The notes under the pieces: generated by a model
Seen by the model: the letters and a program-made list of their open reading frames with translations, nothing else
What the model was told of the DNA's origin: nothing
Databases searched by the model: none
Part shown: positions 26,298 through 35,141 of the stretch, one piece after another
Position numbering within the stretch: the first letter of the stretch is position 1
Layout: the number at the start of each line of letters is the position of its first letter
Position numbers and translations under genes: made by a program
NCBI RefSeq assembly: GCF_014697625.1
Contig: NZ_JACJSG010000003.1
Span: 62,001-126,000 of the forward strand
Length of the DNA: 64,000 nucleotides
Reading direction: 5' to 3'
Origin: Anabaena azotica FACHB-119
Lineage (GTDB): Bacteria; Cyanobacteriota; Cyanobacteriia; Cyanobacteriales; Nostocaceae

Positions 26298-27464
26298 ATG
26301 AAAGTTATTCTTACGTGCAACACCTCATTAGGTGCAGGTGGACAGGGAGTTTGTTTAGCAAATGCAGCCACAGGTTTAAAAAACCTAGCTGATTTAACTG
26401 TATTTTGTTCTGGTAATAAAACACCCCAAACAAATTTTCCGGTTTTCCCTTTAGGAAATTCTCAATGGAGTCAAAGATTACTATCTACTCCTATCCTGCG
26501 CCGTCGCAATGATTTAGCTGTTCTTTTGAGTGATTTGTATTTTGACCGCCAAGTTAATCAGCAATTAAAATCACAAGATTGTGATTTAATTATGGGGGTA
26601 GCTGGTCAAACTAATTTAGGGTTTAAAGCTGCTAAAGCCAAAGGTGCGAAAGCTTGGCTATATTGCCTGAATAATTATCTTCCTTTCATGCAGCAACAAA
26701 TTCAACAAGAGTTAAAAGTTCTTGCTGATAGTACAGTTGCAACCATGAACCCGATGATGCTGCGAAGATTTGCCAATGAGTGTCAGCAGGCGGACTTAAT
26801 TATTGTGTTGTCGGAAGTTGCTAAACAAACTTTCGTGAAAGCAGGATTTGCAGCAGAAAAAGTTGCTGTTCTTACTCCTTTTGTAGATACTGAGAGATTC
26901 CGCCCTACAGCCAAAACTGATGATGTTTTTCGCGTTCTGTATGTAGGAACAATTGAACCGCGTAAGGGTTTACCCTATTTAGTAAATGCTTTTTCTCAAG
27001 CGAAAATTCCTAACTCGGAATTGTTAATAGTTGGGGGCGCTTCCACCCGTGGCTTAAGAAGATTCATGGAAAATGTTCTCAGCCAAAACTCGAATATTAA
27101 ACAGGAAATATGGAATTTTAGTCAGACTGATCCTACCAAAGTATTTGGTCAATCTTCAGTACTGGTTTTACCTTCCGTTGAAGATGGTTTTGGTTTGGTA
27201 GCATTAGAAGCAATGGCTTGTGGTTTACCTGTAATTGTCACTTCGCAATGCGGTGCTGCGGATGTTGTGAATGAGGGTGTAAATGGTTTTGTTGTACCTC
27301 CTAGAGATATAGAAGCTATCACAAATAAACTTGTATTTTTAGCGGAAAATGAGGCTAAACTTGTAGAAATGGGTAAGGCTGCTAGAATTACAGCCGCACA
27401 ACAAACGCCAGAGGTTTATCAGCAAACATTAAATAAAATATTTGTTGAGCAGTTGAGTTTATAG
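26298..27464 (+). CDS. Family 4 glycosyltransferase
   Basis: 388 residues. N-domain start KVILTCNTSLGAGGQGVCLANAA. C-domain motifs LYVGTIEPRKGLPYLVNAF, IVGGAST and LPSVEDGFGLVALEAMACGLPVIVTSQCGAADVV with the Glu pair of the E-x7-E motif. It begins 4 bp after the previous gene, so translation is probably coupled. It adds one sugar of the repeat unit; donor unknown. Confidence 0.9.
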   Translation: MKVILTCNTSLGAGGQGVCLANAATGLKNLADLTVFCSGNKTPQTNFPVFPLGNSQWSQRLLSTPILRRRNDLAVLLSDLYFDRQVNQQLKSQDCDLIMGVAGQTNLGFKAAKAKGAKAWLYCLNNYLPFMQQQIQQELKVLADSTVATMNPMMLRRFANECQQADLIIVLSEVAKQTFVKAGFAAEKVAVLTPFVDTERFRPTAKTDDVFRVLYVGTIEPRKGLPYLVNAFSQAKIPNSELLIVGGASTRGLRRFMENVLSQNSNIKQEIWNFSQTDPTKVFGQSSVLVLPSVEDGFGLVALEAMACGLPVIVTSQCGAADVVNEGVNGFVVPPRDIEAITNKLVFLAENEAKLVEMGKAARITAAQQTPEVYQQTLNKIFVEQLSL

Positions 27465-27720
27465 CTTTTCTTACCATAGTGAGAAGCAAGAATAATTGAA
27501 CGCAGATGGATTTGTAACTCAGCAGACTAGAAAACGCTATAAATTAATTTCTCATAGTTTTGGCGGTTTGATGGATTAGGATTATTGTATTGATACTTTG
27601 GTGTTGTTGAGAAGTTTATTTTAAAGCTCACGCAAAGACGCGAAGGCGCAAAAGCATATTTTTTGAAGTTATGTATTCTGATTAATTTGGATATTGGTGT
27701 AGAGGAAGTGATGAGATTTT
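27465..27720. other. Spacer, AT-rich
   Basis: 256 bp with no gene. It contains a short iterated word CGCAAAGACGCGAAGGCGCA (about 27632-27651) that is common in Nostoc intergenic DNA. No terminator seen. Confidence 0.4.
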
Positions 27721-28914
27721 ATGGATGAGGATATGAAGTTAGAATTACTCGATGGTGAAATGATTTATCACTGCTTTCAAGGCAGTGTTCACGGCAATGG
27801 TGGGATTGAAACTTATGTAAAAACTTTAGCACTTTCTTCTCTGCCTGGAATTAGCGATCGCATCATTACTTCTATAGAAAATTTAGACCAAAAGCAAGTC
27901 AAGTTATTACATCTCCATAGTCCAGAAATTTTAGTTGAGTGGCGGCAAGAATGCCCTGTCATATTTACACTGCATAACCATTCTTGCTATTGTCCTAGTG
28001 GCACAAAATATTTAGCAGACCGTCAACAAATTTGCGATCGCACTATGCAGCCTTTAGGATGTACTTGGGGTCATATAGTCGATGGTTGTGGTAGTCGCCG
28101 TCCTAACAGGATTGTGAAAAGTTGGAAAAATAGTGCTAGTGCTTTAGAAAACCTGAAAAAATTGCCAATTCCCATCATTGCTAACAGTGATTACGTCCGC
28201 AAGCAAATTATTCATCATGGTTTACCAGCACATCGAGTCACTACCCTACGTTGTGGTGTCAAACCTCCGCAAAGTCCTACCGCACCTTTAAGTCGAGAAA
28301 TTCATCAAAATCAGCGTATTTTATTTGCAGGTCGCATTGTTCCTGACAAAGGTTTAGAATGGCTAATCAAAGCTTTAGCGCAAACCGACTCCCGCATTCA
28401 TTTAGATATTGCTGGTGATGGTTGGGATAAGCCAGCTATGGAAAGATTAGCCCAGAAAATGGGATTAAGCGATCGCATTACTTGGCATGGTTGGTGTAAT
28501 TTTGAGCAATTAGAAACACTCTATCATCAGTGCTTTGCTGTCATATTTCCCAGCCTTTGGCCAGAACCTGCTGGACTTGTAACTTTAGAAGCCTACGCCC
28601 GCTATCGACCTGTCATTGCTAGTGCTGTCGGTGGAATCCCCGAACAAGTCCAAGATGGGAAAACAGGGATTTTGGTTTCACTCAACAATGTCTCACAATT
28701 AGCAGCTGCGATCGCCCAATTAGCCACCAATTATTCCCAAGCTAAATTTATGGGCGAATCTGGTCAAGCTTGGTATCAACAAGAATTTACTATTGATGTT
28801 CATGTTCAGCGTTTGGCAGAAATTTATGCCAAAGCGATCGCTGAATTTAGGGATAGAAATCAGGGTGACTTTTCAGGTTATGTAGAAAAAGCTACCCTTA
28901 ACCTAACCCCCTAA
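27721..28914 (+). CDS. Family 4 glycosyltransferase
   Basis: 397 residues; an internal ATG four codons in, after GAGGAT, is an alternative start. GNGGIETYVKTL is the N-domain glycine-rich loop, FTLHNHSCYCPSGTKYL and CGSRRPNRIVKSW are GT4-type. The C-domain has FAGRIVPDKGLEWLI, IAGDGWDKPAM and FPSLWPEPAGLVTLEAYARYRPVIASAVGGIPEQV (E-x7-E). Several Cys in the N-domain (CYCPSG, CDR, GCTWG, GCGS) are those of the subfamily that carries a Cys-rich loop. HIP1 sites are frequent. Donor unknown. Confidence 0.88.
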   Translation: MDEDMKLELLDGEMIYHCFQGSVHGNGGIETYVKTLALSSLPGISDRIITSIENLDQKQVKLLHLHSPEILVEWRQECPVIFTLHNHSCYCPSGTKYLADRQQICDRTMQPLGCTWGHIVDGCGSRRPNRIVKSWKNSASALENLKKLPIPIIANSDYVRKQIIHHGLPAHRVTTLRCGVKPPQSPTAPLSREIHQNQRILFAGRIVPDKGLEWLIKALAQTDSRIHLDIAGDGWDKPAMERLAQKMGLSDRITWHGWCNFEQLETLYHQCFAVIFPSLWPEPAGLVTLEAYARYRPVIASAVGGIPEQVQDGKTGILVSLNNVSQLAAAIAQLATNYSQAKFMGESGQAWYQQEFTIDVHVQRLAEIYAKAIAEFRDRNQGDFSGYVEKATLNLTP

Positions 28915-28966
28915 CCTACGCTATGTCTCACTTTCTTAATTTTGAATTTTGAATTGGTATAAGGTT

Positions 28967-29986
28967 ATGTCAGTAAATACTCAATTATCAGCACCATTAG
29001 TTAGTGTAATTATTCCTACTTATAATCGCCCAAATTATCTTCAGCAAGCACTTCAAAGTGCAGTCAACCAAACATTTAAAAATATTGAAATTATCGTTTG
29101 TGATAACTGTAGTGATGTTAATCCTCTACCAATAGTCGAAGCTTTTGCAGATGAGCGCATCTATTTTTTTCGCCATCCCCAAAACATCGGTATGGTTGCT
29201 AATATTATCAGTGGTTTCGTCATCGCTAGAGGAAAATATGTTGCCAGTTTGCATGACGATGATATGTGGGAGGAAGACTTTTTAGCAAAGCTGATTCCGC
29301 CTCTAGAAGCTAATTCTGACTTAGCTGTAGCTTTTTGTGATCATTACATGATCACAACTGATGGACAAATAGATGATGTACTAACACAAGAATGTTCGCG
29401 AGTGTGGAAACGGGCAGATTTAAAAGCAGGAATTCATCAACCTTTTTATCAAATTGCTGTAGAAAATATGTCCATAGCCTCAGCAAATGCTGCCGTAATT
29501 CGTAAAGATATTATAGACTGGGAAGTAATTCCGCTTGAGGTTGGTGGCTCCTACGATTTGTATATAAATTATCTATGTTCTCGTTCCGGTATGGGAGCTT
29601 ATTATCATCCCGAAAAACTCACTCGTTACCGTGAACATGAGATAAAAGATACAATGACAGACAATCCGCAAATAAATATTCGCAAAGGTAAAAATCATTT
29701 ATTCTGTTATGAACAGTTTATCAATGATGAAAGAATAAAAGATATACATCCACATTGCCAGCAGCGATTAATCGAAGTTCACCACTATTTAGGCATGAAT
29801 TTATTAAAAGCTGGACAACCAGAAGCAGCGATCGCTCATTTTAAATATGTTTTGCAGAGAAAGAGGCTGAGTCTGAGAGCGATCGCGGCATTATTGTTTG
29901 CTTTCATCCGCAGTTTATTTATTAGTAAATTATTAGGTGAAAAGGGATATGTTACAGAAGAACGAAAACAAGCAACCCTTGCTTAG
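28967..29986 (+). CDS. Family 2 glycosyltransferase (tandem pair 2, first copy)
   Basis: 339 residues from the ATG at 28967 (ATAAGGTT before it); a TTG at 28949 is in frame. GT-A motifs SVIIPTYNRPNYL, CDNCSDVNP and LHDDDMWEEDFLAKLIPPLEAN (DxD). A TPR-like segment (AGQPEAAIAHFKYVLQRKR) lies near the C-terminus. The next gene starts inside its last 38 bases and is a close paralogue, sharing the block DDDMWE-DFLAKLIPPLEAN and SRSGxGAYYxPEKLTRYR. Likely role: one sugar transfer in repeat-unit assembly. Confidence 0.88.
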   Translation: MSVNTQLSAPLVSVIIPTYNRPNYLQQALQSAVNQTFKNIEIIVCDNCSDVNPLPIVEAFADERIYFFRHPQNIGMVANIISGFVIARGKYVASLHDDDMWEEDFLAKLIPPLEANSDLAVAFCDHYMITTDGQIDDVLTQECSRVWKRADLKAGIHQPFYQIAVENMSIASANAAVIRKDIIDWEVIPLEVGGSYDLYINYLCSRSGMGAYYHPEKLTRYREHEIKDTMTDNPQINIRKGKNHLFCYEQFINDERIKDIHPHCQQRLIEVHHYLGMNLLKAGQPEAAIAHFKYVLQRKRLSLRAIAALLFAFIRSLFISKLLGEKGYVTEERKQATLA

Positions 29987-30923
29987 TGTGATTATCCCAA
30001 CATACAATCGCCCAGAATATTTAAAACAGGCGATCGCCAGTGCAGTCAACCAGACATTTGACGATATTGAAATTATTGTTTCCGACAATTGTAGTCCACA
30101 AAATCCCCAAGCAATAGTTGAATCTTTTAACGATTCACGCATTCGCTTCTCACGCAATTCTAGCAACCTGGGGATGTTTGCCAATACCATCAAAGCCTTT
30201 AGGATGGCGCAAGGAAAATACGTCGCCAGCTTGCTAGATGATGATATGTGGGAAAAAGACTTTTTAGCCAAGCTAATTCCCCCCTTAGAAGCTAATCCCG
30301 ATTTAGCTTTAGCTTTTTGCGATCATTACCTCATGGACGCGCAAGGAAACATAGATGATAGATTAACGCAAGAATGTTCTCAACTTTATAAACGAAATCA
30401 TCTCCAAGAAGGTATCTATCAACCCTTTTCTCGCATAGCCTTAGTAGATAAATCCGTATCCACAGCCACAGCCGCCGTTATTCGTCGAAATGTAATTGAT
30501 TGGAATGCCATTCCGGCTGAAGTTGGAGGCTCATGGGATATATATTTAAACTATCTTTGTTCTCGTTCTGGTTTAGGAGCCTATTATTATCCAGAAAAAC
30601 TGACTCGTTATCGTGTCCATGAACAAACAGACACAATGCTAAGTGGTAAGCGAGACCCCCAAGCAAAAATCCGTAAAGCTCAAGCCGATATGTTCTGCTA
30701 TCAGCAGTTTATGACCGATGAACGTCTATCAGATTTGAAACCATACTTTCAGCAACAATGGGCGCACGTCAGTACAACTTTAGGCATCGGCTTAATGCGT
30801 AGTCAACGCCTCAAAGAAGCACGTGCTTATTTTTGGAGTTCCCTAAAAGAAAGTATCAAACTACGGACTCTAGCCGGGTTAATGCTCAGTTTTACTCCCC
30901 CAAAAATAGCATCCAAATTTTGA
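29949..30923 (+). CDS. Family 2 glycosyltransferase (tandem pair 2, second copy)
   Basis: 324 residues from the ATG at 29949, preceded by AAAAGGGAT; a GTG at 29937 is also possible. It overlaps the 3' end of its paralogue by 38 bp, which implies translational coupling. Motifs: SVIIPTYNRPEYL, SDNCSPQNP, LLDDDMWEKDFL, YYYPEKLTRYR. The C-terminus is shorter than in the first copy. The overlap means the duplication brought the start codon inside the older gene or the older gene extended into it. Donor and acceptor unknown. Confidence 0.88.
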   Translation: MLQKNENKQPLLSVIIPTYNRPEYLKQAIASAVNQTFDDIEIIVSDNCSPQNPQAIVESFNDSRIRFSRNSSNLGMFANTIKAFRMAQGKYVASLLDDDMWEKDFLAKLIPPLEANPDLALAFCDHYLMDAQGNIDDRLTQECSQLYKRNHLQEGIYQPFSRIALVDKSVSTATAAVIRRNVIDWNAIPAEVGGSWDIYLNYLCSRSGLGAYYYPEKLTRYRVHEQTDTMLSGKRDPQAKIRKAQADMFCYQQFMTDERLSDLKPYFQQQWAHVSTTLGIGLMRSQRLKEARAYFWSSLKESIKLRTLAGLMLSFTPPKIASKF

Positions 30924-31311
30924 TTTTAAAGGCTAGAGTTATCAGTTATCAGTTGACAGTTATCAGTTATCGGGACTTAAACATTTTTGAGGCAGAAATA
31001 AACCTCAAACCCATACAGGGAAAGGAAAATACACCACAGGCTCAAAAATGCTTGAAACCCAGATGTAGCAAGAAATTAGTCAAAACGATGTCAAATTCCT
31101 TCTGTGTATACATTTGAGTAGTTTTTCTGGCTACTTTTTGTCTAAGTCCCATTATCAGTTGACAGTTGACAGTTGACAGTTGTCAGTTGTTATTCTCCCC
31201 TGCTCCTCTGCTCCCCTGCTCCCTGTTCCCCTCCTGGGAGGGGTTAGGGGTGGGTTTCCCCTCATCCCCCCTTCCCCTTTCCCCCTTCCCCTTTCCCCCT
31301 TCCCCAATCCC
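30924..31311. other. Intergenic region: STRR array split by an inverted-repeat element
   Basis: GTTATCAGTTGACAG heptamers (30946-30971) are interrupted by a 179-bp element (30972-31150) and resume at 31151-31187. A pyrimidine-rich stretch made of CCCCTTCC and CTGCTCC words fills 31190-31310. A long frame runs through the latter into the next gene, but it is repeat translation. Confidence 0.7.
30972..31150. mobile_element. MITE-like element with GGGACTTA terminal repeats, inserted in an STRR array
   Basis: GGGACTTA (30972-30979) and TAAGTCCC (31143-31150) bound 179 bp that break a heptamer array. Left flank ends GTTATC and right flank begins ATTATC, consistent with insertion in a CAGTTAT repeat. 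No coding capacity. Confidence 0.55.
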
Positions 31312-32457
31312 GTGAAACTAACTATCGTTACACACAATGTAATTAAAGGTGATGGTCAAGGCCGGGTTAATTATGAAATAGCCCAAGAAGCAATTCGCCG
31401 TGGTCATCATGTCACCTTATTAGCTAGTCAAGTAGCTTTGGAATTACAACAAAGTGAACAAGTTAATTGGGTTCCTATCTCTGTTAAGCAATGGCCTACA
31501 GAATTACTGCGTAACATAGTCTTTGCTTTTATTAGTACAAATTGGTTACAAAAACATCGTTCTCAGCTAGATGTAATCAAAATTAATGGCGCAATTACTC
31601 ACGCCTCTGGTGATGTGAATGCTGTGCATTTTGTCCATAGTTCTTGGTTGAAGTTTACTTCTCAAAAGACGCAATCAAAATCCACTAAAACTACACAATC
31701 ACGCAGATTTTTATACAACTTTTACCAGTGGTTATACACAGCATTAAATGCACATTGGGAAAAACAAGCTTTTCGCCGCGCAAGAGTGGTAGTAGCTGTT
31801 TCTAGTAAAGTGGCGGAAGATTTACAAGCCATCGGTGTACCACCCCAGAAGATTCGGGTGATTGTTAACGGTGTAGATTTGCAAGAATTTTCCCCAGGAA
31901 ATAACTCTCGCTCAACCTGGAATCTACCAACAGGAGTTCCCTTAGCCCTATTTGCTGGAGATATTAGAATATCGCGCAAGAACTTAGATACAGTCCTCAA
32001 AGCCTTAGTGCAAGTGCCTGATTTACATCTAGCAGTTGCGGGAATTACAGAAGGAAGCCCATATCTGAAATTAGCAGAAACTTTGGGATTGCATGGACGA
32101 GTACATTTTTTAGGACTGCGCCATGATGTCCCCGAACTGATGAAAGCTGTAGATTTCTTAGTATTCCCTTCACGTTACGAGCCTTTCGGCTTAGTAGTAA
32201 TTGAAGCAATGGCTTCTGGTTTACCTGTAATTACGGCTGCTACAACAGGCGCAGCAGATTTAGTCACACCGGAATCAGGGATAGTTATAGCCGACTCAGA
32301 TGATGTGGAAGCCTTAGCTAAAGCCATGATGTTGCTAACTAGCGATCGCCATCATAGACAAACAATGGGTCAAATAGCCAGAGCGATCGCTCAACAGCAT
32401 AGTTGGGAACAAATGGCAAGAAAATATGTTGATTTATTAGAAGAATTACAGCCTTAA
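31312..32457 (+). CDS. Family 4 glycosyltransferase
   Basis: 381 residues from the GTG at 31312; the frame is open for 44 more codons upstream, but that part is proline-rich repeat translation and the domain starts at KLTIVTHNVIKGDGQGRVNYE. C-domain motifs LFAGDIRISRKNLDTVL, VAGITEGSP, FPSRYEPFGLVVIEAMASGLPVITAATTGAADLV (E-x7-E). No good ribosome site precedes the GTG because the upstream DNA is a pyrimidine-rich repeat, which may lower translation. It belongs to the same GT4 group as the other mannosyl/glucosyltransferase-like genes here; donor unknown. Confidence 0.86.
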   Translation: MKLTIVTHNVIKGDGQGRVNYEIAQEAIRRGHHVTLLASQVALELQQSEQVNWVPISVKQWPTELLRNIVFAFISTNWLQKHRSQLDVIKINGAITHASGDVNAVHFVHSSWLKFTSQKTQSKSTKTTQSRRFLYNFYQWLYTALNAHWEKQAFRRARVVVAVSSKVAEDLQAIGVPPQKIRVIVNGVDLQEFSPGNNSRSTWNLPTGVPLALFAGDIRISRKNLDTVLKALVQVPDLHLAVAGITEGSPYLKLAETLGLHGRVHFLGLRHDVPELMKAVDFLVFPSRYEPFGLVVIEAMASGLPVITAATTGAADLVTPESGIVIADSDDVEALAKAMMLLTSDRHHRQTMGQIARAIAQQHSWEQMARKYVDLLEELQP

Positions 32458-32543
32458 ATCTCTCATTCACTGCGATATTTGATACCAATTTTATATGAGA
32501 TTGCACATAATTATAAAATCCATTGATTTATCTGCGTTTATCT

Positions 32544-32593
32544 GTCTTGAAAAGTTTCCTACGGAGGGAAACCCTCCTACAGAACTTTTCGCT
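32544..32593. repeat. Palindromic repeat GTCTTGAAAAGTT...ACTTTTCGCT, copy 2
   Basis: Outer arms TTGAAAAGTTT and AGAACTTTTC, inner arms GGAGGG and CCCTCC around GAAA. Same family as 10291-10336 and 34917-34990. It lies upstream of a glycosyltransferase, and a spurious 55-codon N-terminal extension of that gene passes through it. Confidence 0.75.
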
Positions 32594-32687
32594 GCGTTCA
32601 TCTGCGTTCCATTATTCTCAACATATTATTTGCAGCTTCATATTAATTTTGTATGAGATTAAAAATAACATTAAACAATTAATTACT

Positions 32688-33695
32688 ATGACACAACTAC
32701 CCTCAGTTGCTATCTGTATCCCCACATTTAATCAAGCTCAATATCTACTAGCTTCAGTTAATAGTGCTTGCACTCAAACCTATCCCAACGTTGAAGTGTG
32801 GGTTGCTGATGATGCCAGCACCGATGAAACACCAGAAGTAATGGCACAACTATGTCAAAAGTTTTCCCAACTCCATTATTATCGACAGCCTCAAAATCTT
32901 GGTATAGCTGGTAACAATACTTGGCTCTTGAATCAGCCCAAAACTGAATTTATTGTGCGATTAGATTCAGATGATTTGCTAATGCCAAATTATGTAGAAA
33001 CTTTAGTCAAACTACTACAAAAATATCCTGAAGCTGGTTATGCACATAACGCCGTTCAGGAAATCAATGAGTTTGGAGAAAATCGTTCCATCAGACGAGT
33101 ATCTAGAACTCAAGAAATGCAAAACGCTGAAGATGCACTACGAGCCTCAGTTACTGGCTATAGAGTAGCAGCGAATATTTGTATGTTTCGCAGCAAAGTC
33201 TTACAAGAACTACGATTTTACGAAGACAGACCGGAATTTGTCGAAGACTATGATTTATCTGTCAGAATAGCTAATGCAGGTTATGGCAATGTCTATACAG
33301 ACCAAATATTAGCTTGCTATCGAGTTTGGACAGATGTGAAAAAAGCACGTTCCAAGCGCAAGCATTTGCAGTTAAAAGGATATATTCGCATTTTTGAAGA
33401 AAGTTTATTACCAGCCTTTCAAAGCCGTGGCTGGGATACAAAAATTATTTACCAACAACGTCGTAAATTTGCCATCATCCATTCCGCATATTGTTTCCTT
33501 CCCATATTTAATCAGGCAGAACGAGCAGAACTAATTGATTTATTAAAAAAATTAGGCGACTCACCCGCTTTAAGATTGCGCCTTTTACTTTTGTCTTGGG
33601 GACTCGCACCTATTTTTGAATGGCAACATCACGCAGAATTAAGGCTAAAAGGTATAGTTAAAGGTTGGATAAGTCAGTTGAGAGTTGACAGTTGA
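32688..33695 (+). CDS. Family 2 glycosyltransferase with repeat-derived stop
   Basis: 335 residues from the ATG at 32688; an upstream frame of 55 codons is repeat-derived. GT-A motifs VAICIPTFNQAQYL, VADDASTDETPE, VRLDSDDLLMPNYV (DxD). The C-terminus has a hydrophobic stretch LRLRLLLLSWGLAPIFEW. The last residues VDS and the stop TGA come from the first GTTGACA heptamers of the STRR array that follows, so the native C-terminus has been replaced or extended by repeat DNA. Confidence 0.87.
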   Translation: MTQLPSVAICIPTFNQAQYLLASVNSACTQTYPNVEVWVADDASTDETPEVMAQLCQKFSQLHYYRQPQNLGIAGNNTWLLNQPKTEFIVRLDSDDLLMPNYVETLVKLLQKYPEAGYAHNAVQEINEFGENRSIRRVSRTQEMQNAEDALRASVTGYRVAANICMFRSKVLQELRFYEDRPEFVEDYDLSVRIANAGYGNVYTDQILACYRVWTDVKKARSKRKHLQLKGYIRIFEESLLPAFQSRGWDTKIIYQQRRKFAIIHSAYCFLPIFNQAERAELIDLLKKLGDSPALRLRLLLLSWGLAPIFEWQHHAELRLKGIVKGWISQLRVDS

Positions 33696-33812
33696 CAGTT
33701 ATCAGTTATCAGTTATCAGTTATCAGTTATCAGTTGACAGTTATCAGTTATCAGTTATCAGTTATCAGTTATCAGTTGACAGTTATCAGTTATCAGTTAT
33801 CAGTTATCAGTT
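33674..33812. repeat. Long STRR array (GTTATCA / GTTGACA)
   Basis: Nearly twenty heptamers in strict 7-bp phase, mostly GTTATCA with interspersed GTTGACA in a roughly regular order. Its length leaves all three frames partly open, giving false ORFs. It overlaps the 3' end of the preceding glycosyltransferase gene. Confidence 0.9.
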
Positions 33813-33984
33813 GTTTTTCCCTGTTCCCCTCCTGGGAGGGGCTAGGGGTGGGTTACTCCCTCATCTCCCCCCACTCTCTCATCTCCCCCATCTCCCCCCA
33901 CTCCCTCATCTCCCCCATCTCCCCCCACTCCCTCATCTCCCTAAATCATCCTGGCCGAAGTCAAGAGATACAGTATATAACTCT
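33813..33984. repeat. Pyrimidine-rich repeat tract (CATCTCCCC / CACTCCCT)
   Basis: A CTCCTGGGAGGGGC palindrome (about 33829-33843) is followed by CATCTCCCCCA and CTCCCTCATC units to about 33943. Similar tracts lie at 5480, 31190, 56840 and, on the other strand, 60880. The following gene starts 40 bp later. Confidence 0.8.
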
Positions 33985-34923
33985 ATGTTGACCATAACTG
34001 CAATTATTCCTACCTACCGTCGCCCTCAAGACCTGATGCGTTGTTTAGAAGCTTTTAAACAACAAACTCGTCCTGCTAATGAAGTGCTGGTGGTTGTGCG
34101 TGACATTGACAAGGACAGTTGGAAACTACTAGAAAATTACAACTCTGACCCCTTATCATTACGGACAGTGACGGTAACACGTTCTGGAGTAGTGGCTGCT
34201 TTGAATGCTGCCCTTGATGCTGCCCAAGGGGATATTATTACTGTTACCGATGATGATGCTGCACCTCATACTGATTGGCTAGAACGTATAGAAAGCTATT
34301 ACCTTCTGGATAGTCGTATTGGTGGTGTTGGTGGTAGGGACTGGGTGTATTTCAACAATGAGTTACTGAATGATGGTAGCAGTGAACTAGTAGGTCAAGT
34401 CCAATGGTTTGGACGTGTAATTGGTAAGCATCATATAGGTGTGGGTGCAGGACGTGAGGTAGATGTCCTCAAGGGTGTGAATATGAGTTTCCGCCGTAGT
34501 GCGATCGCCAAACTGCGTTTTGATGAGCGGATGCGGGGTACAGGAGCGCAAGTTCACTTCGAGATGTCTTTATGCTTGACACTCAAACGAGCCGGTTGGA
34601 AGCTAATTTACGATCCAATGATTGCAGTAGATCATTATCCAGCACAACGTTTTGACGAAGACAAACGCGACAGATTAAATGCGATCGCTATCCTTAATTC
34701 CGTACACAACGAAACCCTAGTTTTACTAGAACACTTACCACCTATCCGGCGTTCTGTCTTCATCATCTGGGCTATTTTGGTCGGTACACAAGAAGCGCTG
34801 GGATTTATACAGTGGTTTCGTTGTTTACCAAAAGAAGGATTATTGGCAGGACGCAGGTGGCTAGCATCACTCCAAGGACGTTGGCAAGGCTGGCAGACTT
34901 TCAAAATTCAAAATTCGTCTTGA
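33985..34923 (+). CDS. Family 2 glycosyltransferase
   Basis: 312 residues from the ATG at 33985; the open frame upstream is translated STRR DNA and is not part of the gene. GT-A motifs TAIIPTYRRPQDLMRCL, ITVTDDDAAPHTDW (DxD) and GGVGGRDWVYF. A DVLKGVNMSFRRSAI block and HFEMSLCLTLKRAGW define the acceptor side. The TGA stop lies in TCTTGAAAAG, the first bases of a palindromic repeat, and the preceding codons (AAAATTCAAAATTCG) are also repeat-like. Donor unknown. Confidence 0.88.
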   Translation: MLTITAIIPTYRRPQDLMRCLEAFKQQTRPANEVLVVVRDIDKDSWKLLENYNSDPLSLRTVTVTRSGVVAALNAALDAAQGDIITVTDDDAAPHTDWLERIESYYLLDSRIGGVGGRDWVYFNNELLNDGSSELVGQVQWFGRVIGKHHIGVGAGREVDVLKGVNMSFRRSAIAKLRFDERMRGTGAQVHFEMSLCLTLKRAGWKLIYDPMIAVDHYPAQRFDEDKRDRLNAIAILNSVHNETLVLLEHLPPIRRSVFIIWAILVGTQEALGFIQWFRCLPKEGLLAGRRWLASLQGRWQGWQTFKIQNSS

Positions 34924-34990
34924 AAAGTTTCCTACGGCGGGAAACCCGCCTTCTCCCGAAGGAGACGCTACGCGAACAGAACTTTTGTCT
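34917..34990. repeat. Palindromic repeat GTCTTGAAAAGTT...AACTTTTGTCT, copy 3
   Basis: Same outer arms as the copies at 10291 and 32544, inner GGCGGGAAACCCGCC palindrome and an extra TCTCCCGAAGGAGA palindrome. It supplies the stop codon of the preceding glycosyltransferase. Followed by repeated AAAATTCAAAATT words. Confidence 0.75.
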
Positions 34991-35141
34991 GCGACACGCT
35001 ACCGCGAACGCAAAATTCAAAATTCAAAATTAAGAATTTTTACTAACTTCCTAAAATCCAGTAATTTATACCACACAAATCAGGCTATATCTAACTTTCT
35101 TAATTAAAAATTACGAATTATTTTATTTGGGAGATTTATTA

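Noticed and set aside
31180..31311. Extra 44 codons at the N-terminus of the GT4 gene
   Set aside because: They are translated pyrimidine-rich repeat DNA (proline/leucine-rich); the domain starts cleanly at the GTG at 31312.
32523..32687. 55-codon N-terminal extension of the GT2 gene
   Set aside because: It passes through a palindromic repeat and adds no recognisable part of the GT-A fold; ATG 32688 matches family starts.
33685..33984. Long repetitive N-terminus (YQLSVIS repeats) joined to the GT2 gene, and a 99-residue frame beside it
   Set aside because: Both are STRR heptamers read through; the glycosyltransferase fold begins at the ATG at 33985.
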